The notes beneath the pieces are model-generated. The model had not been told where the DNA came from and searched no databases. It saw only the letters and a list, made by a program, of their open reading frames with translations. Positions 1 through 9,499 of a DNA stretch of 64,000 bases are shown here, piece by piece; the stretch's first letter is position 1; every line of letters starts with the position of its first letter. Made by a program: the position numbers and the translations under genes. Source of the stretch: Bryoerythrophyllum caledonicum (lineage: Eukaryota; Streptophyta; Bryopsida; Pottiales; Pottiaceae); contig OZ020518.1 of NCBI GenBank assembly GCA_963971425.1, positions 18,852,990 through 18,916,989 on the forward strand. Direction: 5' to 3'.

Positions 1-610
1 GATTATAATGTTTGAAGTAGATAAAATGTTCATTTTCTTCCCTGCGTTTATTGGATCAGCAGACTTTGACTTCAATTTGTGTCGAATTTTTGCACTAAAA
101 AAGGTCTCAGTAAATTACCATAATGTTAGGCATGATGTTAGTTCCTTACATACCAAATTTCAGAGGTAGATAAGGAGTGTAGCATATTCAAAAAAATCGC
201 GCAATGAGTGGAGGTTTAAAAAATCTCAATTCGCGTTATATATTTTTGTGCACTTGATATTGTTTTAAATGAGAATCCAAATGGTCAATACGGTGGGTTA
301 CAACACATAATGCCGTAGGAAAAATCAAAAGTAAATGATATGAAGATCTCAAAGTTTTATGTGGAAATGTGGAAGTTTTTTTGGTACCTTGGCCGAAAAT
401 GTGTGACAATGTGTGAAAATGATTGACTTGGATTAATATGCTATTTCACCAAAACTAAAAGGATCATGCTTAACACATTGATATTGGATTTAGATCTTGT
501 GGAGTGCAAAAATTTGACACGAAGTGAAGTCAAAGTCTTTTGATCCAGTAAACATAGGGAATAAAATGAACCATTTGTTTTGTTTCAAACACTATAATCT
601 TTCGATCCGG
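1..610. repeat. Foldback copy of dispersed repeat family A
   Basis: The first 140 bases and bases 468-605 are imperfect reverse complements. Shared landmarks are GATTATAATGTTTGAAG, the block around CATTTTCTTCCCT, and the block ACTTTGACTTCA followed by ATTTTTGCA. The two arms enclose about 330 bp. The same sequence recurs near 19.5 kb, 20.6 kb, 25.9 kb (reversed) and 33.0 kb, so this is a dispersed inverted-repeat element cut by the window start. There is no coding content, and the superfamily is not identified. Confidence 0.6.
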
Positions 611-1161
611 GCAGTCAAAGTTGATGGAATTTTGTGAATGGGTTATTTAACAAGTTTTAATTTAGATCCTACGGTCAAAAGTAGAGATAAAAGTTGATGT
701 TTTTTTCTTTTATACATTGCACTAGAACCAAGGATTTTGAAGTTTATTTTTGAAATCGTCACGGTACCTTTGGGGTTAATCATGATGTTCGTTATTTGTT
801 CATACATTTTTTCAAGTACATGAAGGGTGTTTAATGGAAGAGAAGTAGTACTGAATGGGAATTTAGGGTTGGAGATGGAAGTGGATTAATTTTTCAATAG
901 TTGATCTTCAATTAAAATGAACAACTTTGAAGTGTTTCTAGAAGGATTTAGATAATGCATTTTGTTGCTTAACATATTAAACTTTCAAATTATCCATAGT
1001 ATTGGTTCTACGTACACAAATTTTTGCAAATAGGAAAAAAGTGTAATATATTAGAACAATTGTCCCTAAAATCAAGGTCTTACCCTAAATCAATACACAT
1101 TTTCTATTCGTGTGAAATGATCATCTATTAATGTAATTGTCATGCCTTTGTGAAAAAAATC

Positions 1162-1168
1162 TATATAT
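1162..1168 (+). promoter_or_regulatory. Possible TATA box before the 1324-codon ORF
   Basis: A TATATAT run lies about 50 bases upstream of the first ATG of the large ORF, in otherwise AT-rich DNA. The spacing would leave a very short leader. TATA-like runs are common in this sequence, so this is only a candidate. Confidence 0.2.
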
Positions 1169-1213
1169 GAAAGAAGAATCTTATTCCATACTAATAGTGA
1201 CTATCGTTTTGTA

Positions 1214-4200
1214 ATGATATACAGGTTTTTTGAGTGTTGCGTTATGGCACCACCAAATATTGATAGAATCTGGGAGAGCCACGGCTGGTGGATCGCGGAA
1301 GTGGATGAGTCGAGCGCCTTCTTATGGGTGACGGATTATCCCTTTGAGCTGGGGAAGCGTAAATCGGCGTTGGGGAAGAGTTTTGGCAAAATCCAGGCAA
1401 TCACTCTTCGACGTGATGATATGGTATACGTTACTTGCGCAGTGGGTCTAGGTCAATCGGAGGTGAAGACTTCCCTTTCAAAGAAGTTGCTTCTTGCACC
1501 TGTCCCTTTGAATCTTCTTCAAAATCCAGGTCAGGTGAAATTCCTCAAATCATTGCAGACGTTTTGGTTGAACATCTCTCTTGCGGTACGTACAGCTAGA
1601 CACAACAACGTCTTAGCCTGTTTAGCGTTATCACCGGAGATGGTGCTGAAGGCTAAGAAGATTATGGAGGAACATATTAGATATGAAGCATTTCGGGAGA
1701 GGGACCCATCACGTGCGACAACTCAAGCCCCACCAGCGGAACCAGAAGAAACAGAAGTTTATCGAATTCTTGCTGAGCCGTTGCAACTGGATTGGCGACC
1801 ACTGGAGGGGGGGAGAGGAAGTGGAGGCCAACATCCCACCACAACTTCTGAGGTACAGACATTACCGAATCCTCCATTAACCAGTAGACGTCCTACGAAG
1901 AGGCCACGACGTGTTGACAGTGATGTAGCTTCTGGTTCAAGAGAAGGCCCATCAAGTTTGGATCCAAGTGGGAGGAGGTTGATTGGGAGAAGTGCAAGAT
2001 CTAGTGGCAGGATTCCTAGGTCGGGGCTCAGGACGTCTGATGGTCATCATAGGGCCCCTACATCTACACCGGGAGATTCAGCTGATTTGTCAGCCATGGC
2101 GCCGGAGGAAGAAGATTTTCACAACCTTCCAGACAATATACCAGAGGATTTTGAAGACAATGCAGAGATACCACAGGATGTTCCAACTCCTATGAATTTA
2201 AAAGCACCAGTGCCTACAACAGAGGAGATTGCGAAAGGATCAGTGTGGGGGAATTTTGTGTTTATGGCACACATGGACCGCATTGTCTCTGTAGAGAATC
2301 CGGAAACCAACCACCGGGTTTTATCACAGAAGAGGGTCAGAGAAGTATTCAACCGCTTACGAGACCCAGAATCCGCGACTCGGGTGAGTAGATTGGTACT
2401 TCGACCGATCAGATACATCGTGCATACTACCACCGATGATGGTGTCGTTGAGAAGGAAGAGCTGCCATTTCCGTTGGTAGGTACCGCACGAGAATTTGAG
2501 CGCATGTTCATTGCACACGGAAGTGCTTCTGCACAGGGTGCCATGGGATCCCAGTATTCTTGGCTTCAAGATCATATCATTTGGGAACCAGTGGATGGGC
2601 AACACATAGTAGCAGCTTGTAAGTTTGCACAGCAGCAGTGGAGAGATGGTACTATGCCTTTAAACGAGTATCTGGACACGTTTGAGCGGCGGGAGGCCTC
2701 TTTTGTGGTGTATGATGATCGTCGCTTTTACATTGAGAAGTCTGCGCGGATCAACGTGGCGGAGTTCCAGAGACATTCATATTCTACCATGGAGGAGGAT
2801 TTGAGGAAGATCCGTCAGATTTGGGATCTATACGGGAGGCCTGATAGTACATTACGTGCGGACGATGCACGCAGGGCAGTTGCTTTGGTGAGTGCGGCAA
2901 GTGCAGTGCATAAGTTGCCCAAGGGGGATGGAGTTGTCACGGTGAAGAGGTTGGCCAAAAACATGGAGGATCTGACCAATCATGCATGGAATCCGAGCAA
3001 TGACTGCTTCGAAGCTATCATTCAAGTATGCAAGGACTACGAAGACGGCATTCTCTTTTACAGCAAGGAGGAAGAGGACAAGTGGAAGGACATGGCGAGG
3101 AAGAAAGAGCTGGATCCAAATGTGGACGTACGACCAACAAGAAAGGAGATGACGCAGAATTGGTTGAGGCCTCTAGGTAGGGTTCCGAATCCATATTATC
3201 TTCGGTTGGCAAAGTCTGCTGCAGCGAAGCCGGTGAGGGAGGATGGAGTAAGACCTTCACAAGCATATTACTTCGACGGTGTAAAAGACAAGAATCCACA
3301 TCCTCGTACGATTGCCGGTGTGGTTGACCGATATCAGAGACGAGAAGCTGTGATGAATTCGATCCGTTGGTTGATGGTGGAGAACAAGGAAAGTACACCT
3401 GATTCCATGGAAGAGTTCTTTCGTATCCGTGTAGCGAAGTATTTTCCGAGGAGTAGTGCACAACTTGATACCTTTGGGAAGCTTTTGAATGCTGCCACGA
3501 AAAAAGCTTGGAGTGCTCCTATGCGGGGGAAGGTGTCTAAACTGGAAGACATAGGCTACCTCATCCCCCCTTCCATCAGGTTTCATTATGGTGACATTGC
3601 AGCAGGGGGGCGTGGATATATTGGACTGTCCGTGGATGTGGGAGAATTGGCTACTGCTAATTGGGAATGGCAGATGGAAGTCAAGAGGCCAGGGCAGAGC
3701 GACACAGAGAATCTTCTTCCGGTTCGGTGTAGAAGGGGATTATTCCGCACCGACTACATAGAGTTGGGGAAACCATGTTTGTGGGTGATTGATTGTCGAC
3801 GTGGCGGTGGGAGGCATGGAGATGGTCATTGGGGAGACGCCCAATTATCCGCAGCTTTTGCACAGCTGACATTATGGATGGCAAATATTGAACGATGGAA
3901 CGTCATCTTCTTGTTACCAGCGGCTGTGTATGCCAATGAGGAGTTTTTCACGAAGGTGAAGCTTCCAGAGGGATGTACTATGCGACGTGGATGCTGGGCT
4001 TTTGATCCCAACTCGGTTAATCCCTATGCTCTTGATTTTACAGAGAATGGGCGTCTGGAGCAAGTAGTACAACCGATTGGCGATGTTGTGATTTGTATGC
4101 AGCACCCTGTGGGTACATCTCCTAGCCCGAACTATGTTTCTGGAGACGTTCCACTTCCACTTGTATTCTTGGATCACTGGAGTGAGGCACGCCAACCCTC

Positions 4201-5188
4201 TGAAGTTGATTCACTTGAGAGATCTCCATCAGAGCTCGCAAGACTAGTGGGCTCATACTTGCCTCGTGGTTGGGGCTTAGTGGCGTGTAACATATCTACG
4301 GCCATTCCCACGATCCTTGAAGGAGATTTCCAGGGATCTGAGGTTTTCATCATTGACGATTGTACAGACAGAGTTTCATTCCTGTACAATGAGTTGTCTG
4401 ACAATTTCCAAGGACAACTGTTGGTCAGGACTGGTGGAACAAGTACTGGTTGCAACATCGTACCTGAGACCGAAGATGCGGTTGGTGGAGTGAGGAATGA
4501 AGAGGACAATGAGGATGGAGGTGGTTTACATGAGAGATTGCCACGTTCAGGTACCACTGAAGATTTTTCATCTGGCAGTGATTCAGACGCCGATGAGGAT
4601 GGAGAGAGAATTCCATCAACACAGCGGACGGTGGGAGATACTTCAGGGGCGACGTCTGCAACACCTACAGAGAAGATGCAAGATACAGGTGTAATAGATG
4701 TTAGTTTGGCGGCAGGGGCAGGACGGGGGCGTACATTTGATGGTCCTAGGTTGGATATGGAGGAAGAAGGATTGGATTCATGTGAATTTTTTTCGGTGCA
4801 GAGGAGGATTCGACAGCCTTCGATGCCTCCTCAATCAGAGCCTATATCGGAGACACAAGAGACGTTCGGAGGTACTCAGAGTGATACCGGACCAGGTTTG
4901 CCTCCCATTCCAAGATCTAGCGTATCTGAGGACATCATTGCATTTCAAGGGGCCTTCTCATCAGAGCGAGAGATGTCCTTCAATGCAAAGGATGGCTTTT
5001 TCTATAATGATGACAGGGTAAGGCATACGCGGGAGGGTGTTCCTGGCAATTACCGATTTGTTGAGTGTGCGTCCATTGGCATTGAAGATGTGGGAGATCG
5101 TCCAGTGGAGGATCATGAACTATCCGCTATGGTAGGTAGCGCCATTGGACACGTGGAGGGAGTCGTTCCGCCAGCAGATGAGCTGTGA
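1214..5188 (+). CDS. Large intronless protein, ParB/DGQH-like domain plus amino-methyltransferase-like domain
   Basis: This is a single frame of 1324 codons ending in TGA. An in-frame TGA at 1151 limits the start. The first ATG is 1214 and a second is 1244 (MAPPN...), which is equally plausible. The base composition is clearly GC-richer than the flanks. Visible parts: an unrecognised N-terminal domain (about residues 10-150); a disordered Pro/Ser/Arg-rich stretch with a nuclear-localisation-like KRPRR near residue 230; a segment at about 345-490 with ENPE...VLS and VDGQH (residues 460-464), like ParB/DGQHR domains; a helical linker; then about 850-1060, where VIDCRRGGG (from 858) sits where DPPY would be, and SPSELARLV..YLPRGWGLV (from 1004) matches motif X running into motif I of beta-class N4/N6 methyltransferases. 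An acidic low-complexity tail follows. The catalytic DPPY and DPFxGSG residues are not canonical, so the domain may be inactive or highly divergent. ParB plus methyltransferase fusions are known from prokaryotic phage and mobile DNA. The function here is not established. Confidence 0.85.
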   Translation: MIYRFFECCVMAPPNIDRIWESHGWWIAEVDESSAFLWVTDYPFELGKRKSALGKSFGKIQAITLRRDDMVYVTCAVGLGQSEVKTSLSKKLLLAPVPLNLLQNPGQVKFLKSLQTFWLNISLAVRTARHNNVLACLALSPEMVLKAKKIMEEHIRYEAFRERDPSRATTQAPPAEPEETEVYRILAEPLQLDWRPLEGGRGSGGQHPTTTSEVQTLPNPPLTSRRPTKRPRRVDSDVASGSREGPSSLDPSGRRLIGRSARSSGRIPRSGLRTSDGHHRAPTSTPGDSADLSAMAPEEEDFHNLPDNIPEDFEDNAEIPQDVPTPMNLKAPVPTTEEIAKGSVWGNFVFMAHMDRIVSVENPETNHRVLSQKRVREVFNRLRDPESATRVSRLVLRPIRYIVHTTTDDGVVEKEELPFPLVGTAREFERMFIAHGSASAQGAMGSQYSWLQDHIIWEPVDGQHIVAACKFAQQQWRDGTMPLNEYLDTFERREASFVVYDDRRFYIEKSARINVAEFQRHSYSTMEEDLRKIRQIWDLYGRPDSTLRADDARRAVALVSAASAVHKLPKGDGVVTVKRLAKNMEDLTNHAWNPSNDCFEAIIQVCKDYEDGILFYSKEEEDKWKDMARKKELDPNVDVRPTRKEMTQNWLRPLGRVPNPYYLRLAKSAAAKPVREDGVRPSQAYYFDGVKDKNPHPRTIAGVVDRYQRREAVMNSIRWLMVENKESTPDSMEEFFRIRVAKYFPRSSAQLDTFGKLLNAATKKAWSAPMRGKVSKLEDIGYLIPPSIRFHYGDIAAGGRGYIGLSVDVGELATANWEWQMEVKRPGQSDTENLLPVRCRRGLFRTDYIELGKPCLWVIDCRRGGGRHGDGHWGDAQLSAAFAQLTLWMANIERWNVIFLLPAAVYANEEFFTKVKLPEGCTMRRGCWAFDPNSVNPYALDFTENGRLEQVVQPIGDVVICMQHPVGTSPSPNYVSGDVPLPLVFLDHWSEARQPSEVDSLERSPSELARLVGSYLPRGWGLVACNISTAIPTILEGDFQGSEVFIIDDCTDRVSFLYNELSDNFQGQLLVRTGGTSTGCNIVPETEDAVGGVRNEEDNEDGGGLHERLPRSGTTEDFSSGSDSDADEDGERIPSTQRTVGDTSGATSATPTEKMQDTGVIDVSLAAGAGRGRTFDGPRLDMEEEGLDSCEFFSVQRRIRQPSMPPQSEPISETQETFGGTQSDTGPGLPPIPRSSVSEDIIAFQGAFSSEREMSFNAKDGFFYNDDRVRHTREGVPGNYRFVECASIGIEDVGDRPVEDHELSAMVGSAIGHVEGVVPPADEL

Positions 5189-6057
5189 GCCGTGGAGCTA
5201 TATACTTAGTAGAGCATGCACGCAGTTTAGGTGGCAAGTACGTTAGTATAATGCAGTTTGAGATGTGTCTATCGTTCGGTTGGTGGTATATATTTATATA
5301 TTGGGTGGTCCATATGATATGTTTGATTTTAGAATTCCTCAACAATAGTGTGGAATTGCTTGATTATGTATGTTTTTGCATTATAAAATACAGTGAGGTA
5401 CTTTATACTGTCTTAGGAATTTGCATATATATTTTTGTATCTCTTACACATTGTATTTGTAGTGCAGTACTCTAAAATCCTATAATAACTCATAACACAT
5501 TTATAATCTCTTTGGGCACATGATCATAATTTTGTAGCAGGATTTGCAAACTAGAGTAGAAATCATATATTTTCTAAAAAAAGGTAGCGAATGTAAAAAA
5601 TATATTACTGATATGAACATAAAGATGCCAATGTATGATACGACAAACACCAAAAAAATTTGACAAAAAACATACTAAAATTTTGTCAAATTTTGATTTA
5701 AAAAAAAGTTATGAGCAAATAACTTGCGGCTTTCTACCACCAACCAGTGCACTTGGCTAAGTGCATAATTGCTTAATTGCGTGTTATAGTTGATTGAAAA
5801 TTTAGATTGATGCCACGGTCATAGGCTCCGTCGTTTAAGGGTTAATGGCCTTGCGGTTGTTTTGTACCCAAGTTTTTTCTTCTTCTTTTATATTTCATTT
5901 TGATAATCATATACATTTCAGTTGCTATTAAAAAAATTCTCTACTTTTTAAAAATGCACAAAGAATCAAGGTCATTCCAAACATTGGCCTTATTGACCAA
6001 CCTTACGGAGGGTAGCATTGTTCTTTAGCCTCCAAGACCTAAAACACGCATACTATA
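5189..6057. other. AT-rich spacer after the large ORF
   Basis: AT-rich DNA with short open frames of no recognisable content. No terminal repeats of the upstream ORF could be found, so whether that ORF sits in a mobile element is not resolved here. Confidence 0.5.
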
Positions 6058-6197
6058 GCCAACTTCCTCTACAACAACCTGGTTTGTTATGATAATCATT
6101 TCATTACAATTGTCAACTCCCTCTACAATAGCCCCATTTGTTTACGTTATAATACTCAGCTCCCTCTACAACAATCCAAGCTAGTTGTTATAATGAA
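6058..6197. repeat. Three degenerate subrepeats of about 60 bp
   Basis: The motif AACTCCCTCTACAACAA, with variants, occurs three times. Each copy is followed by a T-rich TTGTTATAAT-like block. It lies directly beside the hairpin at 6202-6282 and probably belongs to the same small element or to the end of the gypsy element. Confidence 0.45.
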
Positions 6198-6201
6198 ATG
6201 G

Positions 6202-6282
6202 CTTAACCCCTAAATTTCCAAGGGTCCCCTTGAAAGACTATAGGAGTCCCCTCAGGGAACTCTTGGAAATTTAGGGGTTAAG
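6202..6282. repeat. Hairpin with 21-bp perfect arms
   Basis: Bases 6202-6222 and 6262-6282 are exact reverse complements beginning CTTAACCCCTAAATTTCC. The 39-base loop holds a weaker GTCCCC/GGGGAC pairing. The TTAACCCCTAAA terminus also occurs at the end of the element at 25681, so this is probably a tiny deletion derivative of the same inverted-repeat family. Confidence 0.7.
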
Positions 6283-6805
6283 AAATGGTTGTTGTAACAA
6301 ATGCTCTTGAAAGGAAGTGATCATATCCTTACACCTTCTCTTAGATGTAGATTCTCCACAATAATCCTTTATATGTGACCTGTCGTGTAAACAAAGATCG
6401 CTAAACACAACAGATCGAGAATCACAACCAACATCAAATAAACAAAAAACATATACTAAAACAAGTATACGTAGTACACCCTCAAGTGCCCCCCCTAGCG
6501 GATAGAGAGACCCTCTATATATCCGGCTAGGACCAAACAATACTATGTAGACAATCGCCACGGTGATGCCGCTGCAACAATTGTACACATCCAATTGAAG
6601 ATGTAATCCCTTGCCGCATCAATAAACCAATAGAGAAGTAACTAAGAGAGGGTAGGCGGAGTGCAATGTGAGCCCTATCCTTAATCGCCTTAGACAACTT
6701 TGTTGCCAATCCCTGGTCAATCCCTATGTAGCCTATCCCTGAAACATAACCAGGAACTTCAACTCGATGGCAAGACACCATACCAATGACATGTCTAAGA
6801 GAAAA

Positions 6806-8448
6806 TCAAGCTATTTCATCTGATGAAACGTGGATTGAAGACCTCCAACAACGAGGGCAAGTCCAATCCCCAGGCGATAGAGTAGAGAGGGACGGCGTCA
6901 AGCAAGCCAAATGCCATCGACGCTGACAACGGTCGCATAATAACATCGTAGCCGCACCCTTCTTCTCACCACAGACAAAACACGGAAGACCTTGTAGCTC
7001 AACGGTCAACTCAGGATCCACGGAGCCATCAGTGGGCAAATGGCAGGGCGCGCAGTTTTTGGAGTGCTCCCGACACTCCCGGCCATCTTTGCCTTCCAAC
7101 AACAAGATGCCACTGGGCAATACATCATTCACACGAAGAATGGTGCGCATGGCCTTGATGTCCAACGTCGTAGGCGCCTCAGGCTGCAAATAAACGTAAT
7201 CTCCAGTGGAGAAATGACGCAATTGAGGTCGATAAGCGCCGCTGCGAATGCGAGCGTACCGTAGCGTGTCGCGATGCTGAGCGATGGATAAATTCTCCAT
7301 GGCCATTGGCATGGCCCGCTTGAAGAACTCCGCCCGATCACGCAGACACTGGATCCAAATCTCTCGATCATCCAAGTCTATAATTGGGGCCAACTTCTCC
7401 CGTACAGAACTGGGTAGAATCGGCTCCCCTCCGTACAACAACTAATACAGACTGAAAGCGACCAAAGAAGCCTGCCGGCTAAACCGGTATCTCATGGCGA
7501 TCCATGGTATCATCAGATTCCAATTACGGTGGCCACCCTGAAGTAATCCATACTTCCATAGTCCATGCTTGACGGTCTGAACTACACGCTCTGCCAAACC
7601 GTCCGCTTCCAGATGATCCCGAGAAGTGGTACGGTGGTCAATAAAAGCTTTGGTGCACAAAGCCTCAAAGAAACCAAGGAGCTCACGCCCTTGGTCAGTC
7701 AACACCTCAGCTGGAGCTCCAAAACGAGCCAGCATTCGGTCAAGAAATGCCATGGCGGCCAACTCCGAGGAATTTTGTGGTAGTGCTACAAGCTCAATCC
7801 ACTTGTTGAAGTGCTTCAGCATCACCATCACGTACTTGGCTCCACGTGGAGTGACAACAAGCGGCCCGTCAAAATCTAGAGACCAACTGTAGCCCAAACC
7901 CATGATGGGCAAAGGCTGCAACTGTGGTGACAAGGTGTTGAAGCTGAATCTGACCCGATCATAGACTTCACACCGTGAAACGTATGTGGCGACCTGCTGA
8001 TACATGCCGGTCCACCAATATTGGCTGAGCAGCATTGAATGAGTCCGCCGCACGCCAAAATGTCTCAGGTCTTCGTATACTTGTCGTACCAACAAAGCCC
8101 TCTGATTTGACCTTGGAACTATGCGCCTAGTCTCATCTGGCCACATCCAAAATAGAAGGCCGTTCTCCCAACGAAACCTTGCTATTCGGTGCCCAACTCT
8201 ATCACGCTCCATAGGAGAAAGAGCAGGGGGAAGTGTCCCTTGTTGTAGCTTGTGCAAGACTGGACCGTCTTCCCACGGATCGCTAACAACTTGGGCCCTA
8301 TCCGGTTCCTCATCCGTTGCCAAATCAGACAACGTCGATGCGGAGCCAGACATCAACGTGAGGTAAGCTGCTGCATGCCACCCCGGGACTGACTCCCTGT
8401 CGCAGTCCCCATGCCACCTGGCACCAGTCGAATCCTCCTCCGATGGAC
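6806..8448 (-). pseudogene. Gypsy integrase with C-terminal PHD finger
   Basis: The zinc-binding part is at about 8000-8090: HFGVRRTHSMLLSQYWW with downstream RCEVYDR, where the second Cys of the HHCC motif appears changed to Tyr. The catalytic core follows, with SLDFDGP, VLTDQGRE and ADGLAERVV supplying the D, D and E. A single TAG at 7442-7444, where relatives of this motif have Gln (SLY-stop-LLYGGEP), separates the core from the tail in the same frame. The tail has the usual region with TGDYVYLQ and ends in a PHD finger rather than a chromodomain. The reading frame stops at 6806. Confidence 0.85.
6849..6985 (-). other. PHD zinc finger coding segment at the integrase end
   Basis: The ligands follow the C4HC3 PHD pattern: CFVC, then LLCDRC, then WHLAC, then DWTCPRC. 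The conserved Trp two residues before the last cysteine pair is present. All eight zinc ligands are intact, although other parts of the element have decayed. PHD fingers commonly read histone H3 tails, so the likely role is targeting of integration complexes to chromatin. That role is inferred. Confidence 0.85.
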
Positions 8449-9494
8449 TTGGATTACGAGATAGTCCATCTGCATCCAACTTAGTGATGTCCGCCCGGTG
8501 CACAACCTCAAAATTATACTCCTGAAGCAACAAAGCCCACCTGGCCAGCTTGCTAGTAAGCTTGTCAGACTCCATGAGCCACTTCAAAGGCTGGTAGTCG
8601 GTCACCAAGGTAAAATGCTGCCCATACAAGTAGGGCCTAAAATGAGCTATGGTCCAAACCGTGGCCAAAGCCTCCCCCTCATAGGATGAATAGTTGGACT
8701 CCGCGTTGTTGTTGCTCCTAGAAGCAAATGCCACAACGTACTCCCGTCCCTCAACATCCTTCTAAGTCAGCACAACTCTCAATCCTACCGCACTCCAATC
8801 TGTGTGCAAGTGGAAAGGCCGTGTAGCATCTAGACGCCGCAGTACATGCACTGAACCGAGCTTCAGCTTCAAAGTAGTAAACGCCTGCTACTGCTCCCGT
8901 CCCCAAGTCCATGGCTGATCTTTCCCCGTAAGGATAGTCAACGGCTTGGCAATCAAGCTAAAGTTCTTGACAAGTTAGCTATAGTAATTCGCCAGGCCAA
9001 GAAAAACTCTAAGCCGTGACACGTCGATCAGGGCCGGGATCTTCTGCAGCGCGTCAACCTTTGCCTGTTGCACACCAAGACCTCTTGGAACAATCATATG
9101 TCCTAAGTATGGCAACAAGTCATGGAAGAATTTGCATTTGCCATGGTGCAAGCACAATCTCCACTGCCGTAGCCTCTCAAATACCGCCTAAAGATGCCTC
9201 ACATGCTCTGGTGGGCTGCTACTAAAAATGATAACATCATCAATGTAGCATCGGGCAAACGGTAAACCGGTCAACACCCGGTCCATCACCCTCTGAAACT
9301 CAACGGGTGCATTCTTGAGGCCAAATGAAAGAAACTTCCAATGATAGAGCTGATCTCTCCCATCCAGATCAACTCTCCAAAACGCGGTCTTCACCCGGTC
9401 GTCCACCATCAATGGTAACTGGTGGTAACCAGACCGCAAATCCAGAGTACTAAATACTCTGGCGTGTCCCACCGCATCAAACAACTCCTTTGGT
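8449..9494 (-). pseudogene. Gypsy reverse transcriptase (second half) and RNase H
   Basis: The frame resumes after the 3.2-kb insertion with PKELFDAVGHARVFSTLDL and the YHQLPL block. It continues through FGLKNAP.EFQRVMD to the catalytic RCYIDDVIIFS, an intact YxDD box. The thumb/connection follows (YLGHMIVP...LGLANYY), then RNase H with SSYEGEALATVW and FTLVTDYQPLKWL, ending at ADGLSRNPS. Premature stops are TAG at 9188, TAA at 8975, TAG at 8887 and TAG at 8762. Each can be derived from a Gln codon by one C-to-T change. All these pieces stay in one frame. Confidence 0.85.
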
Positions 9495-9499
9495 GTGAG

